NCBI RefSeq assembly: GCF_009647655.1
Contig: NZ_WJFD01000001.1
Span: 868,001 to 932,000 of the forward strand
Direction of reading: 5' to 3'
Length of the DNA stretch: 64,000 nucleotides
Source: Chitinophaga sp. SYP-B3965
Lineage (GTDB): Bacteria > Bacteroidota > Bacteroidia > Chitinophagales > Chitinophagaceae
Part shown: positions 1 through 9,285 of the stretch, piece after piece
Layout of the letters: each line of letters starts with the position of its first letter
Numbering within the stretch: the first letter of the stretch is position 1
Position numbers and translations under genes: made by a program
Notes under the pieces: generated by a model
The model's input: only the letters and a program-made list of their open reading frames with translations
The model's database searches: none
Told to the model about the DNA's origin: nothing

Positions 1-2526
1 CGTTTTAGCTGGATACTGACAGGCGATGGGCATGATCAATGGCAATCCGCCTATGAGATAGTGGTCACCGATCCCGCGAAGAACATCGTTTGGCAAACAG
101 GTAAAGTGAATACCGCGCAGAACCTTCATGTTGAATATGCCGGCAAACCCCTGTTACCTTTTTCCCGTTACACCTGGCAGGTGAAAGTTTATGATCAGCA
201 TGGCAGAGCCTCTTCCTGGAGCACACCCCAATGGTTTGAAACCGCTTCGGCAGATTGGGCTGCGTTATGGATAGGAGATGGCAGCCGGCAGTTTGAAAAA
301 GACGAAGACTTCTATCAGGAAGATCCCATGCCTTTATTTAGGAAGTCCTTCGAAACAAAAAAGAAAATAGCTTCCGCCCGGTTGTACATCAGCGGGCTGG
401 GTTATTACGAAGCATATCTGAACGGGCAGAAAATAGGAGACCATGTGCTGGACCCCGGATTAACCGCTTACAGCAAACAGGTGTTATACACCGTATATGA
501 TATCACTCCGCAGGTTCGCAACGGTGTGAATGCTGCCAGTATTATGCTCGGCAATGGATGGTACAACACCCTCCCTTTACGTTTCTGGGGCAGCAAAAAT
601 ATGCGCGCTGCTTTAACAACCGGCAGGCCTTGCGTAAAAGCCCTGATCCGGATAACATATGCAGATGGCACAACTTCCCTTGTTCCAACAGATGAAACCT
701 GGCAAACAGCACCAGGCCCTGTAGTGCGTAACAGCATCTTTTTAGGAGAACATTACGATGCCCGTCTTGAAGCGCCGCAAACAGGCTGGAAACAGGCGGT
801 AAAAGTACAAGGTCCCACGGGTATCCTCACGCCGCAAATGCAACCACCTATAAGAGTAACAAAGGTCGTAAAACCTGTTAGCATCAACGAGATCAAACCC
901 GGCGTATTTATACTGGATATGGGGCAGAATTTTGCCGGCGTGGTACGTTTAAAAGTAAAAGGTCCTGCCGGTACAAAAGTGAGTATCCGTTACGGAGAAG
1001 ATAAATACCCTGATGGCAGCCTGAATGTAATGACGGCAGTAGCCGGGCAGATCAAAAAAAGTAACGGTGGCCCTGGCGCACCGCCCATCGCATGGCAGGA
1101 AGATAGTTATACACTGAAAGGTAAAGGTCTTGAAACCTGGGCTCCGCGTTTTACTTTTCATGGCTTCCGTTTCATTGAAGTAACAGGATGGCCCGGTAAA
1201 CCCACCTTGCAGGATATAGAAGGCCTGCGGATGAATTCCGATCTGCAAAAGAACGGTACCTTTTCCAGCTCCAACAGTATGTTTTCCAAACTGGATGAAA
1301 CCATTCAATGGACTTTCCTCAGTAATGTGTTCAGTGTGGAATCAGATTGCCCTGCAAGGGAAAAGTTGCAATACGGCGGAGATATATTGTGCGTGGCAGA
1401 AACCTACATGTACAACTACGATATGCCGCAGTTCTATGCTAAAACAATCCGGGACCTTGCCAATGATCAACGCCCGTTGGGTGGTATCACAGAAACAGCG
1501 CCTTATGTAGGTATTGCAGATAAAGGCCCGGGAGATGGTTCGGGCCCTATGGGCTGGCAGGCAGCGTATCCTTATCTCATCAAAAAAATGTATGAATATT
1601 ACGGTGATAAAAGGATCATTGAAGAGAATTACGAAGCCGTAGCGCGTTTGATCGCTTTCCTGGAAGCCAGCGCAGAAAATAATCTATCTGATAAAGACCT
1701 GGGAGATCATGAAGCGCTGGATGGAAGATCAGCACCTTTAACCGCTTCTGCATTTTACCTGATGCAGGTAAGGGCCATGGCGGAATTCGCGGAAGTATTA
1801 CACAAAGAAGAAGATAAAGCGAAATACACCGCACTGGCAGAAACCATCCGTAAAGCCATCGTACAAAAGTTCTATGTAAACGGTGCATTTGAAAATGCAA
1901 CACAAACTGCGCAGATCGTGGGCTTATGGTCCAATCTGATAAAGGATACACAAAAAGCAGCGGACACATTGAACGCCGTATTCGCAAAACACAACTGGCA
2001 TTTATCCACCGGCATTTTTGGTACGAAGATGTTGTTTGATGTATTGAGAGAAAGTGATCAGAACGACATTGCTTACCGCATTGCAGATCAGCGTAGCTTT
2101 CCGGGATGGGGTTATATGCTGGATAGCGGCGCTACCACCTTATGGGAAACCTGGGCTGCTTCTGATAACACTTATTCCAAGAATCACCCCATGTTCGGAT
2201 CAATAGGAGAGTGGTTCTACAGGTCTTTGCTGGGCATTAACCCAGCAGCCCCCGGATTCAAAAAGATCATCATCAAACCACAGCCAGCAGGAGATCTCAC
2301 CTTTGCAAAAGGAAGTTACAATTCCCCCTACGGCCCCATCTCCAGCGACTGGAAAATAACGAACGGAAAATTCAGCCTGAAGGTGAACATCCCCGCAAAT
2401 ACCAGCGCGGAGGTATGGGTGCCATTGAAGTATGGAAAAGTATCCGGTGCAAAGATGTTACGGGAAGAAAAAGGGTATGCGGTGTTTGAAAGAGGATCAG
2501 GGAATTATACCTTTGTATCCTATTGA
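1..2526 (+). CDS. alpha-L-rhamnosidase, GH78 family (5' end outside window)
   Basis: The reading frame is open from base 1, so the gene starts upstream; the first in-window start (GTG at 61) is internal. The opening residues RFSWIL..GDGHDQWQSAYEI match the fibronectin-like N-terminal part of GH78 enzymes. Next come the jelly-roll domain, the (alpha/alpha)6 catalytic barrel and a C-terminal beta domain. The acid motif DCPARE..YGGD begins at base 1345 and the C-terminal GATTLWETW, carrying the expected catalytic base Glu, has its Glu codon at 2146. GH78 enzymes release terminal L-rhamnose from pectic and other plant glycans. Whether it has a signal peptide cannot be seen. Its 3' end overlaps the convergent hydrolase gene by 7 bp. 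Family assignment is firm; substrate linkage is not known. Confidence 0.93.
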   Translation, partial: RFSWILTGDGHDQWQSAYEIVVTDPAKNIVWQTGKVNTAQNLHVEYAGKPLLPFSRYTWQVKVYDQHGRASSWSTPQWFETASADWAALWIGDGSRQFEKDEDFYQEDPMPLFRKSFETKKKIASARLYISGLGYYEAYLNGQKIGDHVLDPGLTAYSKQVLYTVYDITPQVRNGVNAASIMLGNGWYNTLPLRFWGSKNMRAALTTGRPCVKALIRITYADGTTSLVPTDETWQTAPGPVVRNSIFLGEHYDARLEAPQTGWKQAVKVQGPTGILTPQMQPPIRVTKVVKPVSINEIKPGVFILDMGQNFAGVVRLKVKGPAGTKVSIRYGEDKYPDGSLNVMTAVAGQIKKSNGGPGAPPIAWQEDSYTLKGKGLETWAPRFTFHGFRFIEVTGWPGKPTLQDIEGLRMNSDLQKNGTFSSSNSMFSKLDETIQWTFLSNVFSVESDCPAREKLQYGGDILCVAETYMYNYDMPQFYAKTIRDLANDQRPLGGITETAPYVGIADKGPGDGSGPMGWQAAYPYLIKKMYEYYGDKRIIEENYEAVARLIAFLEASAENNLSDKDLGDHEALDGRSAPLTASAFYLMQVRAMAEFAEVLHKEEDKAKYTALAETIRKAIVQKFYVNGAFENATQTAQIVGLWSNLIKDTQKAADTLNAVFAKHNWHLSTGIFGTKMLFDVLRESDQNDIAYRIADQRSFPGWGYMLDSGATTLWETWAASDNTYSKNHPMFGSIGEWFYRSLLGINPAAPGFKKIIIKPQPAGDLTFAKGSYNSPYGPISSDWKITNGKFSLKVNIPANTSAEVWVPLKYGKVSGAKMLREEKGYAVFERGSGNYTFVSY

Positions 2527-3335
2527 CCAGCCAAAAACTCCTCCATCACCTGCACGGCCAGTTCAGGTAATTTACTTCCTTTCACAGCACCTGTCACTTC
2601 CCCGATATAAGTGCCATGCCCACCGGGAAAGATCATCAGCTGCGCATGTGGAAATAACCGCAATAGTTCAATGGTATCTTCCAGTTTCGCCACATCATTG
2701 TTTCCTGCCATGATCAGCGCAGGTGCTTTGATAGCCCTGATGTCTGCCGGGTTCCAGTCCTTAAATTCCAGTAACCTTTTCATCAGTTTACTGACCAGTA
2801 CACTTAGCTGTGAAGGATCTGGTGCTGCCTGCAGATAAGCATTCTTCAGCACAGGCGGCATATTATCCGCTGTAGCGTGTGGAAATGAAGCCAGCACCTG
2901 CGGATGAATGCCGGACTGTTTATAAAAAGCAGAACCTATAATTAATTTACGCACCAGCTGTGGATGCCGGATAGCCAGTTGCATCGCCGTATTACCGCCA
3001 TTACTGAACCCGAAGATATCCGCCTTTTCAATCTTAAGGTATTTCAGCAACGCAGCCACATCATCTGCATCCTGCTCAAAACTCAAAGGACGGTTGATGT
3101 CCCCGGTGTGTCCATGGCCCTGTAGTTCCATCGCAATCACTTTCCGCCCTTTGGCAAAAGCAGGAAGTACAGCGCCGAAAGTAGTCTGGATCGTAGAGCC
3201 GCCACCGTGAATTAATACAAGGGGCTCTCCGGAGCCATGTATCTCATAATACATTTTAAGGCCATTAACAGGCGCATAGCCGCTGTCAGCGCCTGCTAAA
3301 GATAGCAGCGCCATTAACATGGTTTTTATCAGCAT
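2520..3335 (-). CDS. alpha/beta-fold hydrolase
   Basis: A 271-residue alpha/beta hydrolase. Visible landmarks are the oxyanion-hole HGGG (residues 43-46), the nucleophile elbow GFSNGG with Ser111, an acid in AGNNDV, and the late His in GGHGTYIGE. The N-terminus (MLIKTMLMALLSLAGADS) is hydrophobic and could be a short signal peptide, so a periplasmic location is possible. It is the last gene of a minus-strand operon, starting 6 bp after the SRPBCC gene, with an ArsR regulator at the head. The substrate cannot be told from sequence; esterase, lipase or hydroxylated-aromatic hydrolase are all possible. Confidence 0.85.
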   Translation of the reverse strand: MLIKTMLMALLSLAGADSGYAPVNGLKMYYEIHGSGEPLVLIHGGGSTIQTTFGAVLPAFAKGRKVIAMELQGHGHTGDINRPLSFEQDADDVAALLKYLKIEKADIFGFSNGGNTAMQLAIRHPQLVRKLIIGSAFYKQSGIHPQVLASFPHATADNMPPVLKNAYLQAAPDPSQLSVLVSKLMKRLLEFKDWNPADIRAIKAPALIMAGNNDVAKLEDTIELLRLFPHAQLMIFPGGHGTYIGEVTGAVKGSKLPELAVQVMEEFLAGQ

Positions 3336-3341
3336 AAAGGA

Positions 3342-3821
3342 TTATTTATTCAGTGAAGCTTCAAGTATATCCAGCATCTCCAGCCAGCTTGGATAAGCAC
3401 CGGTATGTTTAGCGAGTGTTTCATTCACCGTCTGGTGCAAAGTGAAAGCAGTTTTATCTCCCATAGCCCCGAAGGTGACCGTTACTGTTGTCTCTGTCGG
3501 CCATGCAGGATCCATACCCGCCTCTGCAGGAGTTACCAGGTTCCCTGCTTCATCCGCGATCGCCATCGTAAAAACGATCCGTTCCGGTTCAACGATCTCC
3601 AGGTAAGTACCAATACACCAGCAATCCTTGTAAGCAGGATTCTTGATCACAGAGTGAAAAGTACCGCCCTCCCGGATCTCGATCCGTGAAAAATGAATGG
3701 TGCAGCCTTTGGGCGCAAACCATTTTTCCAGTTCTTCCGGATCTGTCCATGCCTGGAATACCAATTCCCGCGGAGCATCTACAATGCGGGATATAAACAC
3801 CTCCTCATTTTTGTTTGCCAT
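3342..3821 (-). CDS. SRPBCC / AHSA1 domain protein
   Basis: 159 residues of the START-like SRPBCC fold related to the C-terminal domain of Hsp90 activator Aha1. It opens with the typical pattern ISRIVDAPRELVFQAWTDPEELEKWF and ends with the long C-terminal helix WLEMLDILEASL. Such proteins have a deep hydrophobic ligand pocket; the ligand here is unknown. Its start overlaps the end of the ArsR gene by 17 bp, a very common pairing in Bacteroidota and other bacteria, which implies translational coupling and shared regulation. Confidence 0.88.
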   Translation of the reverse strand: MANKNEEVFISRIVDAPRELVFQAWTDPEELEKWFAPKGCTIHFSRIEIREGGTFHSVIKNPAYKDCWCIGTYLEIVEPERIVFTMAIADEAGNLVTPAEAGMDPAWPTETTVTVTFGAMGDKTAFTLHQTVNETLAKHTGAYPSWLEMLDILEASLNK

Positions 3822-4134
3822 TCTTTTTATTTTTTAAGAAGTTTTCCATTGCATCAATGGTTTCATTCCATGCCTTGCTGTACTGCTGCACCCAGGTGGA
3901 TACTTCTTCCAGCTTATCCAGTTTTGCCTCACAGAACTTTTCCCTGCCTTGCTTTTTAATGATAAGAAGCCCGCACTCCTCCAGTATCATGATATGCTGG
4001 GAAATAGTAGGGCGCGTAGCATCAAAATGATCCGCTATACTATTAAAGTTCAGGGATTCCCGCGAGAGCAGTTGAATGATCTCCCGCCGGGTAGGATCCG
4101 CAATTGCCTGGAATACATCTCTTCGTTTTTCCAT
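3805..4134 (-). CDS. ArsR-family winged-helix transcriptional regulator
   Basis: A 109-residue winged-helix regulator. The motif FQAIADPTRREIIQLL and the recognition region ATRPTISQHIMILEECGLL are classic for ArsR/SmtB proteins. No cysteine-rich metal site (such as ELCVCDL) is seen, so it is probably of the non-metal subgroup that travels with SRPBCC proteins. It heads a three-gene operon (regulator, SRPBCC protein, hydrolase) and is expected to repress its own promoter. A good -7 box lies 19 bp upstream. Confidence 0.9.
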   Translation of the reverse strand: MEKRRDVFQAIADPTRREIIQLLSRESLNFNSIADHFDATRPTISQHIMILEECGLLIIKKQGREKFCEAKLDKLEEVSTWVQQYSKAWNETIDAMENFLKNKKNGKQK

Positions 4135-4152
4135 TATGAAACCATTTGATTA

Positions 4153-4160
4153 CAAATATA
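4153..4160 (-). promoter_or_regulatory. candidate -7 box for the arsR operon
   Basis: Read on the minus strand the bases are TATATTTG, a full match to the Bacteroidota -7 consensus TAnnTTTG, 19 bp upstream of the ArsR start codon. No convincing -33 element was found, so this is a candidate only. Confidence 0.4.
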
Positions 4161-4235
4161 GGGAAAGGAAGGTAAATAACTTCCTATTGGGTAGTATTTA
4201 TTTTTTCGCCCTATCTTTATTTCAGAAATCAGACA

Positions 4236-4727
4236 ATGGGACTATTCTCCATCTTTTCCAAAAAGATCAATCTGCCATACAAGGACGACGGGCTGAATGA
4301 GATCTACGAATCCTTGTTCACAAGCGTAAATGCTGCTGAACCCGGCAAAAAGGAAATACTGGCCGTGATCATAGAAGTAGGGCTGAAAGATGGGCTGGAT
4401 GTATTGGCAGTTTACCAGGACGGTACTGCCCGTTACATCAATCACGCAGAAAAGTTACTCGTCTGGGAAGCACAAACACCTGTATCCCAACAGCTGATCA
4501 GCGAACTGCTGGCAGCCGGCGAACAGGCCGTTGCGCAGATAGGCCCGTGGGATAAAGAGAGGCGGCTCTACCCTGTAAAGGGTATGGCCAGGTTAACTTT
4601 CCTTGTATCAGACGGTTTTTATTTTGGAGAAGCACCCTTTCATATTTTTCAGAACGATCCTATAGGCGGCCCCGTTATTGCCGCCGGTGCACGATTAATG
4701 TTATTCCTTACTCAACAGCATGCCTGA
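4236..4727 (+). CDS. hypothetical cytoplasmic protein
   Basis: 163 residues, no signal peptide or membrane segment, no family recognised. The N-terminal MGLFSIFSKK is followed by a mixed alpha/beta sequence with VLAVYQDGTARYINHAEKLLVWE in the middle. The start is fixed by the ATG preceded by an AT-rich promoter-like stretch. It overlaps the next gene by 8 bp, so the two are probably co-translated and functionally linked. Confidence 0.75.
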   Translation: MGLFSIFSKKINLPYKDDGLNEIYESLFTSVNAAEPGKKEILAVIIEVGLKDGLDVLAVYQDGTARYINHAEKLLVWEAQTPVSQQLISELLAAGEQAVAQIGPWDKERRLYPVKGMARLTFLVSDGFYFGEAPFHIFQNDPIGGPVIAAGARLMLFLTQQHA

Positions 4728-5271
4728 ACACCTGATAAAACAACCCGCAGAACTTACCAGCATGGAGATCAAAACAATCCTCGCATGCTGGGAAATAGAA
4801 CCCTGGACAGGTATAGAAGATAAAGACTTCGTACAGAAATACCGGCATTCAGAATTTCATTTCCTGATGGGAGCGCGTGCGGCCATTTTATGTGTTGCCC
4901 GTATGAACTTCGATTTCAGGTTAAAGATCAACCACCAGGTCTATCCTTTCGCAGAACTGGTAGGTTTTGTATCCATAGCTGAAAGGAACGGGAACGGAAA
5001 GTTGTTCCTGCATCACATCCGGACCAATATGGAAAAGAGGAAAATAGAAGCCCTGGGATTCTGCGAAAAACCGGTACGCGGCTTCTATGAAAAATGCGAG
5101 GTACCCGTTCTCTATGACAAAGCCAAACACTTAAGAGAGATCCCCAATGATCCTTTCAGTTTACCCGCAGATGATGACATTTTCAGCCTCACCTTATCAG
5201 CCCCGCATTTTACATTGCTGAACGGCCTGAATGTAGACAACCTTGCCTGGCTGCTCCCGGAAAGCGAATAG
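4720..5271 (+). CDS. GNAT-like protein of unknown function
   Basis: 183 residues, cytoplasmic. The central and C-terminal parts (LVGFVSIAERN, then IEALGFCEKPVRGFYEKCEV) resemble the late strands of GNAT acyltransferases, where a Tyr near an FYEK pattern often acts as general acid. The acetyl-CoA pyrophosphate loop (Q/RxxGxG/A) is not clear, so activity is uncertain. It starts inside the end of the preceding gene (8-bp overlap), pointing to a two-gene operon. Confidence 0.6.
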   Translation: MPEHLIKQPAELTSMEIKTILACWEIEPWTGIEDKDFVQKYRHSEFHFLMGARAAILCVARMNFDFRLKINHQVYPFAELVGFVSIAERNGNGKLFLHHIRTNMEKRKIEALGFCEKPVRGFYEKCEVPVLYDKAKHLREIPNDPFSLPADDDIFSLTLSAPHFTLLNGLNVDNLAWLLPESE

Positions 5272-5306
5272 CTTGTTTTCTCATCCCTTATCCTTTACTT
5301 TGCAAA

Positions 5307-5660
5307 ATGATACAGTTTTTACGGTTAGACCATGTAACGCAGATGGTCCCGTTCGGTAAAAAGGAAGAAGCCAAAACATTTTACAAAGAGGTATTGCTCC
5401 TGGAAGAAATACCCGGTAACCATCCGCGGGGCGCCATATGGTTCAAGATCGGCAACATTCAATTGCATATTGTGGAAGAAGAACAAGGCCCTCCATCCGG
5501 CCGCCATCCGGCTTTTGAAGTAAAGGACCTGGAAGCGGCAAAAGCATACCTGGAAAGCAAAGGCATTGAAATATCTTATTCCTCCGTCATAGAAGGTCGT
5601 TCGAGGTGTTTTTTCAGAGATCCCTTCGGCAACAGGATAGAATTATTGGAATTTTTATAA
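5307..5660 (+). CDS. VOC family protein (glyoxalase/bleomycin-resistance fold)
   Basis: 117 residues, the size of a single-domain vicinal-oxygen-chelate protein. It opens with RLDHVTQMVP (metal-binding His near residue 9) and closes with the signature FRDPFGNRIELLE, which supplies the C-terminal metal-binding Glu. The middle IQLHIVEE gives another His. Members include glyoxalase I, extradiol dioxygenases and antibiotic-binding proteins; the sequence does not tell which. It stands 35 bp after the GNAT-like gene and 11 bp before the next, so it may be part of the same transcript. Confidence 0.85.
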   Translation: MIQFLRLDHVTQMVPFGKKEEAKTFYKEVLLLEEIPGNHPRGAIWFKIGNIQLHIVEEEQGPPSGRHPAFEVKDLEAAKAYLESKGIEISYSSVIEGRSRCFFRDPFGNRIELLEFL

Positions 5661-5671
5661 ATCAGGATGTA

Positions 5672-6253
5672 ATGGACAAAATAGTTGATTGGGTACGGGC
5701 AGGCCAGATAGACGCTGCTATTCAGTATACGGAAAATAAACTGGCGGAATTGCCGGAAACGGGCTTTCACCAGATCATCGGTAAAGACCTCCTGCATCTG
5801 CAACCCATCCTGGGGCAGTTCCTGCATAGTTTTTTTAAGTCCATGAGGGAAGAAGAAGAGCTGGACATCAAAGCGGTCTTTTGCGAAATGAACGCCTTTA
5901 CCGTGAACTATGATCTCTGGTTCCTGGACCTCTTTGCTTATGAAACAGTAGAAGAGGAAGATACCCTGAACTGGCTGGCGGAATATGATGGCCAGTCTGA
6001 AAAAAGCCTCACCGTCACCGGTTTTGAAGCTTTGCAGGAAGTGAATAAAGCATACATGGAGAGCGAAGGATACCGCGATGATAATCAGCAAGCCGCCTGC
6101 GAATTACATGAATACCTCGTGATCCTCCGCCTGCAGCAATTGTTTAAACAAACGGCATCACAACATAAGAATAAAGCCACCTGGGCCGGCATACCAATGT
6201 TTGTAACCGCACATGATTATGAGGATATGATCTATGTGGTGATGAACAGATAA
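5672..6253 (+). CDS. hypothetical protein
   Basis: 193 residues. The frame is open further upstream (from 5606) but the ATG at 5672 is chosen because it follows an AGGA ribosome-binding site (5664-5667), lies just after the VOC gene, and begins with ordinary sequence MDKIVDWVRAGQIDAAI. The product is acidic, mostly helical and cytoplasmic, without recognised motifs. A role cannot be assigned; its position suggests co-transcription with the VOC gene. Confidence 0.7.
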   Translation: MDKIVDWVRAGQIDAAIQYTENKLAELPETGFHQIIGKDLLHLQPILGQFLHSFFKSMREEEELDIKAVFCEMNAFTVNYDLWFLDLFAYETVEEEDTLNWLAEYDGQSEKSLTVTGFEALQEVNKAYMESEGYRDDNQQAACELHEYLVILRLQQLFKQTASQHKNKATWAGIPMFVTAHDYEDMIYVVMNR

Positions 6254-6297
6254 AAAGCACCGCCCTGAACAGCCATAGTAAACCTCAGTTTTATGAT

Positions 6298-6305
6298 TAA
6301 CTTTG
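6298..6305 (+). promoter_or_regulatory. candidate -7 box for the hybrid kinase gene
   Basis: TAACTTTG matches the Bacteroidota -7 consensus TAnnTTTG exactly and sits 57 bp upstream of the kinase start. No clear -33 TTG was found at the expected spacing. Confidence 0.4.
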
Positions 6306-6362
6306 CCCCGTTACACTGACCAGAACAACTGAAAACCTACGACTAATTGAAAATACGCTCTG

Positions 6363-8027
6363 ATGAATCCACGTGACATCCTAAAGAAGGTCATAAACGC
6401 CGGTGCGCAAACGCAGGATGGAACAAAGGCAAGAACAGTAGTGATCGTGAATATTATGGCTGCTATACCAGCCTTATTTGCTTTCGTACTGGCTCCAATT
6501 CTATTTATCATCACCAGCCAGTTAAGATTATTGTACTGCCCTGTTATTGAAGGCCTTATACTGATCACAGTACCCTTTTTCAACAGATCCGGAAAGTATA
6601 TCACCGCTAAGTTTATCATGTTCTGCACGCACTGTGCGGGCACTTTATTCTTTGGGGTGATCATGGGCCCTGCTGCCAATGTAGAGCTGATCGTGATCTT
6701 CCTGATAGGGATGTCTTTCCTGTTGTTTACAGACAACCGGCAGCGGGTTTTCAGCCTGCTAGCAGTATTTAGCGTTTTAACAGCATTGGGGATCTACTAT
6801 GGATATGAATTCACCAAACTGATCGTGTTAATAGCAGTAGTTACGCTGAATATCATGGTCTTCTATTTTTATTCAGAGCATTTTAAAGAGTCCATCGACA
6901 AACTGATGGCCAAAACGAAGAAACTCGAAGATGTAAACCTCACTAAAAGCCTTTCTTTCAATAAAACCAACCACGAAACCAGGAACCACCTGAATGTAGT
7001 TACCTCCATCAGTGAGGAACTGCTAAGGCAAAGCAAAGGCGCAGATAAGATCGTGATAGGGGCAGACCGTGTAAAGGCGCTCAATATCGCCTGCAAGCAA
7101 ATGACCCTGGTGATCAATAACGTGCTGGACTACTCTACCATGGAAAACGGCAAGTTTGAACTGCTGAACTCCAATTTTGACCTGCGGGAACTGGTAGAAG
7201 AGATCACCGCCTCCTTCCAGGTGATGGCCGATGAAAAACAGGTGAACATCAGAACAGAACTGGCTCCCGGGCTCCCGGAGATCATACTCAGCGACGAAAG
7301 GGAACTGACCACCGTGATCAGCAACCTTATTTCCAATGCTGTTAAGTTCACGGCTCCGCACAGCGAGATCGGGATCAGGGTATTCCCGAATGAAAAGGGG
7401 CAACTGGTGATAACGGTTGGAGATGCAGGTCCCGGCCTGAACGACCAGGAACGGATACAGATCTTCAAACCTTACGTTACCCAGCGCCACAGCACTTATC
7501 GTGGTACCGGGTTAGGCCTTCCCCTGGTAAAGAAAACAGTGGAATTCATGGGCGGCAGTATCCGGGTGGAAAGCAAACCGGGCATAGGCAGCATCTTCAT
7601 TGTTACCTTGCCGCTGGTAGCAGGCGCTAAGCAGCTGGAAGAAAAGATCAGCTATAAGAAATTCAATAAAACCGTGCTGGTGATCGATGATAATCAGATG
7701 AACCTGCGCGCAGTAGAGATATTATTGCAACGAATGGGCTGCCACGTACTCCTGTCCCCGGACCTTTTTAACGGCATTGAAGCAGCCAGCCGTGAAAAAC
7801 CAGACCTCGTATTGCTGGACATCGGTTTACCCGGTATATACGGAAAAGAAGCCCTCAAAGTAGTACAGGAAGCCCTGAATGGCATCCCCGTGATCAGCGT
7901 TACGGGAGAATCCGCGCCCGCCATAAAAGAAGAGATGCTGGCCGCCGGTGCGGTAGGATTTCTGTCCAAACCCCTTATTTTTGATACCTTTTACAGTGAA
8001 CTCGAAATTTTTTTTACTAAAAAGTAA
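6363..8027 (+). CDS. membrane-bound hybrid histidine kinase with receiver domain
   Basis: 554 residues. The N-terminal third (about residues 25-175) has around six hydrophobic membrane segments and no periplasmic sensor domain, so it probably senses within the membrane or through it. A short coiled linker leads to the phosphoacceptor motif NHETRNH with His204. The ATPase domain shows the N box (ISNLISNAVKFT), G1 (VGDAGPGL) and G2 (GTGLGLPL). The C-terminal receiver has VIDDNQ, phospho-acceptor Asp486 in LLDIGLPG and the conserved Lys in LSKPL. There is no DNA-binding output domain, so the signal must pass to another protein. The next gene, 185 bp downstream on the same strand, is a terpene synthase. 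Confidence 0.92.
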   Translation: MNPRDILKKVINAGAQTQDGTKARTVVIVNIMAAIPALFAFVLAPILFIITSQLRLLYCPVIEGLILITVPFFNRSGKYITAKFIMFCTHCAGTLFFGVIMGPAANVELIVIFLIGMSFLLFTDNRQRVFSLLAVFSVLTALGIYYGYEFTKLIVLIAVVTLNIMVFYFYSEHFKESIDKLMAKTKKLEDVNLTKSLSFNKTNHETRNHLNVVTSISEELLRQSKGADKIVIGADRVKALNIACKQMTLVINNVLDYSTMENGKFELLNSNFDLRELVEEITASFQVMADEKQVNIRTELAPGLPEIILSDERELTTVISNLISNAVKFTAPHSEIGIRVFPNEKGQLVITVGDAGPGLNDQERIQIFKPYVTQRHSTYRGTGLGLPLVKKTVEFMGGSIRVESKPGIGSIFIVTLPLVAGAKQLEEKISYKKFNKTVLVIDDNQMNLRAVEILLQRMGCHVLLSPDLFNGIEAASREKPDLVLLDIGLPGIYGKEALKVVQEALNGIPVISVTGESAPAIKEEMLAAGAVGFLSKPLIFDTFYSELEIFFTKK

Positions 8028-8212
8028 TATTTTTTCCGTCTACTTATTACTTATTTAGCTATTGTAAACGCCCATTATTCTCAGGGATTTGCAATGGCAA
8101 ATTATGCTCCTAATACCCCTGTGGTCACCTATTCACGATTTAACTTGTTATGCCTGATAAGAGCATCCTTGCGGTTGTTCTATTAACTTTTCAATCATTA
8201 AATCATGTGTTT

Positions 8213-9202
8213 ATGTTCACCATTATCAAAAAACAGGAGCTTTTCTGCCCTTTTCAGCCAAGCATTAGTCCTTATGTGCAATCTGTAGAAAACCACACCC
8301 TCCAATGGTGTGAAACATTTCAATTGTATCCCGGTGCCATGTTCAACGAATTAAAAGCATCCAACTTCGGGTACATGACTTGCAGGTTCTACCCAACAGC
8401 AACGCACGAAAGACTGTGCATCACCAACGATCTGCTGGTATTGTTATTCCTGCTGGATGATCTCTTTGACCACCAGGATGCAGTAGCACAGGATCCCGCC
8501 GCCCTTAAGATGCTGATGAAGAATTTCCTCAGCGTACTCACGGAGGACAAACATTTCACCATGGAAACCGGCGGTAATGTACTGGCCGCGCTTTCCGATG
8601 TGTGGCAGCGTATGAAAGCCTGCAGCAGCAGCGCGTTCCAAAGAGATTTTGTACAGGACATCCTGCTGTTGTTCGGCGCCATAGAATGGCAGAACAAAAA
8701 TGCGAACAGCTGGAAAACGCCCACCATTTCCGAGTACATTGAGAGACGCCCCATTATTGGCGGAGCACACATTGCCGGACGCCTCATCTACTTTGCAGAG
8801 GACATTTCCTTACCTGCTTCCGTAAAAGAGCATCCCACACTGCAACGCCTCAACGATCTCTGCGGCCACCTGGGCTGCTGGGCAAATGATCTGTTCTCTT
8901 TAAGTAAAGAGATCGCACATGGAGACACGCACAACCTGGTGATGGTGATCCAGCAGGAAAAACACATTGAACTGGATGATGCCATCCACGAAACAGTGTT
9001 GCTGCATAATGAGGAAATGAGGGAATTCCATGAGCTGTACAACAGCATGGAAGAATTTCCTGCCAGCGCAAAGAAGTACGCCTATGACCTCGCTATGATC
9101 CTGCGGGGGAATATGGACTGGAGTTTTGAAGATACCGCCCGGTATGAGTTCAATTGTGTGGAGAATTACAGCATTGTGGACCGCCTGACGGAAACAGTGT
9201 AA
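8213..9202 (+). CDS. class I terpene synthase (terpene cyclase)
   Basis: About 329 residues of the bacterial class I terpenoid synthase family. The Asp-rich metal motif DDLFD starts at residue 82 and the NSE triad is complete (NDLFSLSKE: Asn225, Ser229, Glu233); the usual C-terminal RY pair is seen in DTARYEF. These bind three Mg ions and the diphosphate of a linear prenyl diphosphate. Length and motifs suit a sesqui- or diterpene cyclase; the product cannot be predicted. An upstream in-frame ATG at 8150 adds 21 hydrophobic residues of non-family character, so the ATG at 8213 is preferred. No prenyltransferase or P450 is adjacent. A strong terminator follows directly. Confidence 0.9.
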   Translation: MFTIIKKQELFCPFQPSISPYVQSVENHTLQWCETFQLYPGAMFNELKASNFGYMTCRFYPTATHERLCITNDLLVLLFLLDDLFDHQDAVAQDPAALKMLMKNFLSVLTEDKHFTMETGGNVLAALSDVWQRMKACSSSAFQRDFVQDILLLFGAIEWQNKNANSWKTPTISEYIERRPIIGGAHIAGRLIYFAEDISLPASVKEHPTLQRLNDLCGHLGCWANDLFSLSKEIAHGDTHNLVMVIQQEKHIELDDAIHETVLLHNEEMREFHELYNSMEEFPASAKKYAYDLAMILRGNMDWSFEDTARYEFNCVENYSIVDRLTETV

Positions 9203-9206
9203 CTGG

Positions 9207-9240
9207 AAAGCCGTCCCGGACGCATCGGGACGGCTTTTTT
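9207..9240 (+). terminator. Rho-independent terminator after the terpene synthase
   Basis: A perfect stem (arm AAAGCCGTCCCG) with a short loop is followed by a run of T. It begins 5 bp after the stop codon. Confidence 0.85.
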
Positions 9241-9285
9241 AATTACATTTGGCAACTGATTTTAATAAAAAACAGCCTGTACCAT

